From an uncultured Chlorobiaceae bacterium (GTDB lineage Bacteria > Bacteroidota > Chlorobiia > Chlorobiales > Chlorobiaceae): a stretch of DNA of 40,925 nt. Location: positions 1 through 40,925 of the forward strand of contig CAIJVD010000012.1 in NCBI GenBank assembly GCA_903824045.1. Direction: 5' to 3'. Shown here piece by piece: positions 35,196 through 40,925 of this stretch (position 1 is its first letter; the number at the start of each line of letters is the position of its first letter). Made by a program: the position numbers and the translations under genes. The notes beneath the pieces are model-generated. The model searched no databases. It was not told where the DNA came from and saw nothing but the letters and a program-made list of their open reading frames with translations.

Positions 35196-38100
35196 TCAAT
35201 TCCAGCTGGTTGCCAATACAGATGCCTGTTGCGTTTGACTGGCCATTTGTAAAACGGGTTCAAGATTACCGGCAGTCGAACCAGTCAAGACCGCCATTGC
35301 CTGAACCAGAACATCAACATTGGCAATGCAAAATATCATCCCATCCCCATTACCAAGTTGCGCCGTATCGGTTACTGAACCAGAATACCACTCATCTATT
35401 GCCAGCGTATCAATGCCCTCGAAAGGAGTGACGACAAGATCATTGCCCAGGCTGCCATTTAACGTATCGTTACCGCCTCCAGCAACTACCGTGTCGCTCC
35501 CCATATCTCCGGAAATCACATTACTGCCATCTCCAGCAAATGGAGTGACGTCATCAGGCGTGCTCATTGCAAAATACCACCAATTCGACTGAACAGTTAG
35601 AGAGAAAGACTGACTTGCAAAAGCGCCATAACTATCAGTTGCAACCACGGCAATTTCATAATTCCCGACATCGCTGTTTGTTGGTGTACCATAAAAGGTC
35701 AAACCATTTCCAGGCCAACCATAGTTCGAATTACTAAAGGTTAGCCATGAAGGAAGGTTCGATACCGAATAACTCAGATAGTCACCAGCATCCGGGTCGA
35801 TGAACAGATCTGACGGCAGTGTCAGGTAAAACTGACTGTTTTCATAGGCAACCTGCTGTGGTATGTAACCGTTTACTATCGGCGCATCGTTAACGTTGAT
35901 CACCGCTATCTCAAAGGTGGTGGAGGCCGTTGCACCGAACTGGTCGCTGGCCGTCACCGTAATATTGCTATTACCGACATCGCTGTTTGTTGGTGTGCCA
36001 TAGAAGGTCAAACCATTTCCAGGCCAACCATAGTTCGAATTACTAAAGGTTAGCCATGAAGGAAGGTTCGATACCGAATAACTCAGATAGTCACCAGCAT
36101 CCGGGTCGATGAACAGATCAGACGGCAGTGTCAGGTAAAACTGACCGTGTTCATAGGCAATCTGCTGTGGTATGTAACCGTTTACTATCGGGGCATCGTT
36201 GACGTTGATCACGGATATCACAAAGGTGGTGGAGGCCGTTGCACCGAACTGGTCGCTGGCCGTCACCGTAATATTGCTATTACCGGCATCGCTGTTTGTT
36301 GGTGTACCATAGAAGGTCCATCCATCAAAGTTGAGCCATGAGGGGAGCGAATATTCTTCATCCATGGATGCAGTGATGCGTAGTGTATCACCGATCTCCG
36401 CATCAGGATCCGTAAAAGTATTCAACGGTAATGCATACTGGAACGGCACATTCTGGATTGCCGTCGGACTGTCATACAAAATCTGAACAACGGGCCGTAA
36501 ATTGGTCATCATCCTCAGATCGGAGGCATTCCACACCGTTCCATCTGCGAACTCGATCCGTTCAACCGAGTTCGCATCAGCCATGAACCACCCATCCACA
36601 CGCACCTGATCGTTGTCGCTATTAAAGAGTAGCAGATCCATCTCCTGTCGTGATACAATAACATTGTCAGGAGTAATCCCTCCGCCAAAAACGATACGAT
36701 CGCTCCTCTCCGGCGAGTCACGTTCCCAGACTGTATCACAGCCAAAAGATCCATCGAAATAATAGGTATCCCGTCCCGATCCACCCTGCAGTGTATCGTT
36801 GCCCGATCCGCCGGTCAGGAGGTTCTCTCCGCTATTGCCAACAAGCAGATTATCCAGTTCATTGCCGAATCCGTTAATATCTGCTGATCCGGTCAACATC
36901 AGAGTTTCAATGTTGGAACCAAGAGAGTACGTGATACTTGACTGTACCGTATCAATGCCTTCGTTGAAAGCCTCAATCACATTATCGCTTTCATTGTCAA
37001 CAAGATACGTATCATCACCCAAGCCCCCCTGCATCGTATCACCACCGCCTCCGCCGTTCAGAGTATTGGCTGCGCTATTGCCAGTCAGAACATTATCCTG
37101 TTCATTACCAGTGCCATCAATAGCAGCCGTACCGATCAACGTCAGATTTTCAACGTTATCGATCAAGGTCCAGCTCAAACTTGACTGAACAAGGTCAATG
37201 CCTTCATTCAGGTTCTCTATAACTATATCACCGATGTTATCAACAACAAATGTGTCGCAACCGGATCCTCCCGTCAGCATGTTGGCGCCGATGTTACCGA
37301 TGAGTATATTATCCAATGCATTGCCTGTCCCATTGATGTCTGCCGAGCCGGTAAGGGTAAGGTTCTCAATGTTCAAGCCAAGAGTGAAGGTAACGCATGA
37401 GAGAACACTATCCGTGCCATCGTTTGGTTTTTCTATGACCACATCGCGGGTGTTATCGACATCGTAGGTGTCGTTACCCGCACCACCGATCATGACGTCA
37501 GCTCCAGCCCCTCCGTTCAGCGTGTCGTCCCCGTCTCCCGCACTCAGCGTATTGGCTGCGCTGTTGCCGCTGATCGAGTTGTTCAACGCGTTCCCGGTGC
37601 CGCCGATAGCCACCGAACCAGTCAAAATGAGGTTCTCGATATTGGTACCGAGCGCGTAGTAGATCGTTGAGATCACAAGGTCGCTGCCTTCGTTCAGCTT
37701 CTCGATAACGACATCGTTAGAGTTATCGACATAATAGGCATCATCTCCAGCCCCTCCGTTCATGGTATCGGCTCCAGCACCCCCATTCAGTGTATCGTTG
37801 CCATCTCCACCGGTAAGCTTATTGGCTGCGCTGTTGCCGGTGATCGAGTTGTTCAGTCCGTTTCCAGTGCCGTTGATCGCCGTTGAGCCGGAAAGAGTCA
37901 GATTCTCGACATTCTCTCCAAGCGTAAAGGAAAAACTGGCCGTCACCAGGTCACTGCCTTCATTGAGAGCCTCGACCACGCTATCCAAAACGTTATCGAC
38001 AACGTAACTATCGCTGCCAGGGCCGCCGATCATGGTATCGACCCCGGCACCCCCATTCAGCGTGTCGTCCCCTGCTCCCCCAAAGAGCATGTTGGCTGCG

Positions 38101-40925
38101 CTGTTGCCGGTGATGGAGTTGTTAAGCGCGTTTCCGGTTCCGTTGATAGCCGCAGAACCTGTCATGATAAGGTTCTCAACGTTGGAGCCAAGCGTGTAAG
38201 TAAAGCTGGATTCGACAACATCTCTACCCTCGTTCAGATTTTCGACAACCGAGTCGCCGGCGTTTTCGATAACGTAGATGTCGTTACCCTGACCGCCGAC
38301 CAATGTATCGGCTCCAGCTCCACCATTCAGTAGATCGTTACCATCTCCGCCACTCAAAGTGTTGGCCGCGATATTGCCGTAAAGAAAATTATTGAGTGCA
38401 TTACCAGTTCCATTGATAGATGCCAGGCCGGTCAGGGTAAGGTTCTCAATGTTGGCGTCAAGAGTGTAGGTGACGCTTGACTGAACAATATCTGTGCCTT
38501 CGTTCAGATTTTCGATGATCGAATCGCCACTGTTATCGACAACATAGGTGTCGTTACCCTGGCCACCGATCATGGTATCGACTCCAGCCGCGCCATTCAG
38601 CGTATCGTTACCATCTCCACCAAAGAGCGTGTTTGCTGCGCTGTTGCCATAGAGCAGATTATTCTGTGCATTGCCAGTTCCATTGATAGCTGCCAAACCC
38701 GACAGGGTAAGATTCTCGACATTCTCTTCAAGCGTGAAGGAGACACTGGCCGTCACCAGGTCACTGCCTTCATTGAGCGCCTCGATCACTCTGTCCAAAA
38801 CGTTATCGACAAAGTAGCTATCGTTACCCTCTCCGCCAGCCATGGAATCGGCTCCGGCACCGCCATTGAGCGTGTCGTCCCCTGCTCCCCCAAAGAGCAT
38901 GTTGGCTGCGCTGTTGCCGGTAAGCATGTTATCGAGCGTATTACCACTGCCATCGATGGCAACCGACCCCGTCAAAATCAGGTTTTCAACGTTATCGGAT
39001 AAGATCCATGTCAAACTTGAGAAAATCAGGTCAATACCTTCATTCAAATTCTCAATAACTATATCACCAATGTTATCGACAAGGAACGAGTCGTTACCGT
39101 CTCCCCCTGTCATGGAATCGGCTCCAGCGGCGCCATTCAACGTATCGTCACCCGCTCCGCCAAAGAGCGTGTTAGCAGCGCTGTTGCCGGTGATCGAGTT
39201 GTCAAGCGAGTTTCCGGTGCCGTTGATGGCTGCAAAACCTTTTAGTGTGAGGTTCTCGACGTTCTCTCCAAGCGTAAAAGAAATGCTGGCGTTAACCTCC
39301 TCAATCCCTTCGCTCAAGTACTCGATGACCGAATCGGACGCATTATCGATATCATAGTTGTCGTTACCCAATCCGCCGATCATGGTATCAGCCCCTGCTC
39401 CGCCTTTCAGCGTATCGTTACCAGCTCCGCCGCTAAGCGTGTTAGCAGCAGCGTTGCCATAGAGCAGATTATTCTGTGCATTGCCAGTTCCATTGATAGC
39501 TGCCGATCCTGTCAGGATCAGAGTCTCAATGTTGGAGCTCATAGTGTAAGTGACGCTCGACAGGACAATATCACTGCCCTCGTTCAGATTTTCGACGACC
39601 AAATCGCCGGCGTTTTCGATAATGTAGGTGTCGTTACCCAATCCGCCGATCATGGTATCAGCCTCTGCTCCGCCTTTCAGCGTATCGTTACCAGCTCCGC
39701 CGCTAAGCGTGTTAGCAGCAGCGTTGCCATAAAGCATATTATCCCCTGCATTGCCAGTGCCGTTGATAGCTCCCGATCCTGTCAGGATCAGAGTCTCAAT
39801 GTTGGAGCTCATAGTGTAAGTGACGCTCGACAGGACAATATCACTGCCCTCGTTCAGATTTTCGACGACCAAATCGCCGGCGTTATCAACAACATAGATG
39901 TCGTTACCCTGGGCACCGATCATGGTATCAGCTCCACCAGCACCATTCAGCGTATCGTTACCATCTCCTCCACTCAGCATGTTGGCTGCGCTGTTTCCGA
40001 TAATCGAGTTGTTCAGCGCGTTTCCGGTGCCGTTGATAGCCTCAGCGCCCGTCAGGAGGAGGTTCTCGACATTCTCTCCAAGCGTGAAGGAAAGACTCGC
40101 CATCACCAGGTCAATGCCTTCATTGGCCAGCTCCGTGACGACATCGCCTTCGTTCTCAACCACATAGGTATCGTTGCCCGGGCCGCCAACCATGGAATCG
40201 GCTCCAGCACCACCATTCAGCGTATCGTTGCCAGCCAAACCTGCAATCGAGTCACGCATTGAACTGCCGATAATAGTATCAGCCAATGTCGAGCCAACGA
40301 TATAGTGGAAAATGTCGATCCGGAAATCAGCACTGACCTGGGCAGCATGCTGATCGGTTGCTGTAACACGCAAATTCAAAACACCAACGTCGCCATCGGT
40401 CGGCGTACCGCTGAAGGTGCATGTAGTGACATTAAAGCTTAGCCATGAAGGCAGCAGAGAGCCGTCAGCCCGCGTGGCGCTGTAACTCAGCGTATCTCCG
40501 GCATCGATATCAACAAAAGAGTTGGATGGAAGAGTAAAACTGAATACCGCACCATCAACGGCACTCTGTGCGCAGAGAGGCACCGAAACAATGGGAGCAT
40601 CGTTGTTGTTGGCTACAAAATCCGTCCCGACCGAGCTGATCGACTCCTGCATACCATAGCCATCCGTATAACTCGCCACTGCATGCACCTTGCAACCCAC
40701 TTCATTTTGCGTCAGCGTGAATGTCGCGCCCGTTGCACCGATGATATTCTCCCACGCCACGCCGTCGCGGCTCGACTGCCACTGGTAATCGATAGAGCCA
40801 AGACCATCCGCATCAGCCAGGCTGTTGCTCGCCATGAGGAGCTGCCCCTGCCTCGCCGTACCGCTCACCGTGACCGTGCCCATCGGGGCATCGTTCAAAT
40901 TGAGAACAGCAACCGTTGCCGCAGA
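35196..40925 (-). CDS. Giant RTX-type repeat protein with cadherin-like domains (partial, open at right edge)
   Basis: At least 1,909 codons are visible. The frame is open to position 40925, so the N-terminus lies outside. In order from there: an Ig-like segment (QWQSSRDGVAWENI), a cadherin/He_PIG-like domain (LPSNSFVDIDAGDTLSYSA ... GTPTDGDVGVLNL), and about 13 units of 90 residues. Each unit contains GGxGxD calcium-binding nonapeptides plus a NEGxDxVxSS-ENLxLTG-INGTGN segment. A linker follows (RVDGWFMADANSVERIEFADGT), then three cadherin-like domains with GTPTNSD, a short RTX block (GGGNDTLNGSLGND) and an acidic, aliphatic tail with no sequence motif. The tail is the expected place of the uncleaved type I secretion signal. 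No protease or lipase active site is visible. With the HlyB/HlyD/TolC genes downstream it is probably exported and acts as an adhesin or surface protein in calcium. Confidence 0.9.
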   Translation of the reverse strand, partial: SAATVAVLNLNDAPMGTVTVSGTARQGQLLMASNSLADADGLGSIDYQWQSSRDGVAWENIIGATGATFTLTQNEVGCKVHAVASYTDGYGMQESISSVGTDFVANNNDAPIVSVPLCAQSAVDGAVFSFTLPSNSFVDIDAGDTLSYSATRADGSLLPSWLSFNVTTCTFSGTPTDGDVGVLNLRVTATDQHAAQVSADFRIDIFHYIVGSTLADTIIGSSMRDSIAGLAGNDTLNGGAGADSMVGGPGNDTYVVENEGDVVTELANEGIDLVMASLSFTLGENVENLLLTGAEAINGTGNALNNSIIGNSAANMLSGGDGNDTLNGAGGADTMIGAQGNDIYVVDNAGDLVVENLNEGSDIVLSSVTYTMSSNIETLILTGSGAINGTGNAGDNMLYGNAAANTLSGGAGNDTLKGGAEADTMIGGLGNDTYIIENAGDLVVENLNEGSDIVLSSVTYTMSSNIETLILTGSAAINGTGNAQNNLLYGNAAANTLSGGAGNDTLKGGAGADTMIGGLGNDNYDIDNASDSVIEYLSEGIEEVNASISFTLGENVENLTLKGFAAINGTGNSLDNSITGNSAANTLFGGAGDDTLNGAAGADSMTGGDGNDSFLVDNIGDIVIENLNEGIDLIFSSLTWILSDNVENLILTGSVAIDGSGNTLDNMLTGNSAANMLFGGAGDDTLNGGAGADSMAGGEGNDSYFVDNVLDRVIEALNEGSDLVTASVSFTLEENVENLTLSGLAAINGTGNAQNNLLYGNSAANTLFGGDGNDTLNGAAGVDTMIGGQGNDTYVVDNSGDSIIENLNEGTDIVQSSVTYTLDANIENLTLTGLASINGTGNALNNFLYGNIAANTLSGGDGNDLLNGGAGADTLVGGQGNDIYVIENAGDSVVENLNEGRDVVESSFTYTLGSNVENLIMTGSAAINGTGNALNNSITGNSAANMLFGGAGDDTLNGGAGVDTMIGGPGSDSYVVDNVLDSVVEALNEGSDLVTASFSFTLGENVENLTLSGSTAINGTGNGLNNSITGNSAANKLTGGDGNDTLNGGAGADTMNGGAGDDAYYVDNSNDVVIEKLNEGSDLVISTIYYALGTNIENLILTGSVAIGGTGNALNNSISGNSAANTLSAGDGDDTLNGGAGADVMIGGAGNDTYDVDNTRDVVIEKPNDGTDSVLSCVTFTLGLNIENLTLTGSADINGTGNALDNILIGNIGANMLTGGSGCDTFVVDNIGDIVIENLNEGIDLVQSSLSWTLIDNVENLTLIGTAAIDGTGNEQDNVLTGNSAANTLNGGGGGDTMQGGLGDDTYLVDNESDNVIEAFNEGIDTVQSSITYSLGSNIETLMLTGSADINGFGNELDNLLVGNSGENLLTGGSGNDTLQGGSGRDTYYFDGSFGCDTVWERDSPERSDRIVFGGGITPDNVIVSRQEMDLLLFNSDNDQVRVDGWFMADANSVERIEFADGTVWNASDLRMMTNLRPVVQILYDSPTAIQNVPFQYALPLNTFTDPDAEIGDTLRITASMDEEYSLPSWLNFDGWTFYGTPTNSDAGNSNITVTASDQFGATASTTFVISVINVNDAPIVNGYIPQQIAYEHGQFYLTLPSDLFIDPDAGDYLSYSVSNLPSWLTFSNSNYGWPGNGLTFYGTPTNSDVGNSNITVTASDQFGATASTTFEIAVINVNDAPIVNGYIPQQVAYENSQFYLTLPSDLFIDPDAGDYLSYSVSNLPSWLTFSNSNYGWPGNGLTFYGTPTNSDVGNYEIAVVATDSYGAFASQSFSLTVQSNWWYFAMSTPDDVTPFAGDGSNVISGDMGSDTVVAGGGNDTLNGSLGNDLVVTPFEGIDTLAIDEWYSGSVTDTAQLGNGDGMIFCIANVDVLVQAMAVLTGSTAGNLEPVLQMASQTQQASVLATSWN
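35668..36285 (-). repeat. Two 309-bp tandem repeats encoding cadherin-like domains
   Basis: The sequence from 35668 recurs from 35977 with a 309-base (103-codon) offset, and the two copies are almost identical over more than 200 bases. A third, more diverged domain adjoins at its right. Both copies encode DPDAGDYLSYSV and GTPTNSDVGN. Such identity indicates recent duplication or gene conversion. Confidence 0.85.
36782..40238 (-). repeat. About 13 tandem 270-bp repeats (RTX units)
   Basis: The unit is 270 bases (90 codons). Thirteen INGTGN-type marker segments can be counted, followed by GNSAAN and the GGxGxD nonapeptides. Twelve units are full length. One (near 37230-37300) lacks about 18 codons of the nonapeptide block and reads GGSGCDTF. 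Neighbouring units at 39361-39630 and 39631-39900 are nearly identical, including an exact match of more than 100 bases (39508-39614 and 39778-39884). All copies stay in frame. Confidence 0.85.

Noticed and set aside
37198-39357. Several plus-strand ORFs rich in Pro, Ser, Ala and Leu opposite the RTX repeats
   Set aside because: They repeat with the same 270-bp period because they mirror the minus-strand repeats; there is no sign of independent coding.
36782-40238. Direct repeats as a CRISPR-like or satellite array
   Set aside because: The 270-bp units stay in one open frame, code for clear GGxGxD calcium-binding repeats and vary mainly at tolerated codon positions.

Overview
The window is a chromosomal segment of a green sulfur bacterium (Chlorobiaceae, Chlorobium/Pelodictyon type). 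The markers are bchF, bchC and bchX for bacteriochlorophyll, a plant-type zeta-carotene desaturase (crtQ), a hemX-hemA-hemC-hemD cluster for the C5 tetrapyrrole pathway, and a bacillithiol deacetylase. From about 7.7 to 29.2 kb the gene order is what I remember for this family (glnN, lrp, crtQ, dut, bshB, bchFCX, typA, hemACD). That is memory, not a search.

Layout. 1-1277: a truncated outer-membrane porin gene on the minus strand. Its leader carries a 36-codon ORF with five consecutive Cys codons, then a hairpin, then a terminator-like hairpin with a U-tract, which looks like a transcription attenuator. 1278-4298: aroK and aroB for chorismate synthesis, convergent with coaX and a small membrane protein gene. 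4717-7608: a large PAS/GAF hybrid histidine kinase ending in a 12-C tract. 7707-10441: type III glutamine synthetase behind an Lrp-type regulator (nitrogen). 10697-12387: a small unknown protein and crtQ. 12498-14832: a three-gene radical SAM plus two-glycosyltransferase cassette of the ArsS (arsenosugar) type. 14958-15677: a protein with four 27-residue repeats. 15835-17310: an NtrC-type sigma-54 activator. Then come dut, bshB1 and a peptide-type ABC binding lipoprotein. 20495-23116: bchF-bchC-bchX; BchX has a C-terminal tail that aligns without gaps to a sigma-70 region 4 helix-turn-helix. 23299-29244: typA, and divergently hemX-hemA-hemC-hemD.

At 29.2-30.1 kb the housekeeping region ends in a truncated IS transposase and repeat debris. 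From 30074 to the right edge lies a minus-strand type I secretion operon: a giant repeat protein (open at the window edge), an HlyB-type ABC exporter, an HlyD-type adaptor and a TolC-type outer-membrane channel. The giant protein combines about 13 copies of a 90-residue unit with RTX calcium-binding nonapeptides and cadherin-like domains, so it is probably an exported adhesin or surface protein. The IS debris suggests an inserted accessory block.

The observations most worth following are the poly-Cys attenuator ahead of the porin, the BchX-helix-turn-helix fusion, the ArsS cassette without a neighbouring arsM, and the recombining RTX repeat array. No tRNA, rRNA or CRISPR array was seen.
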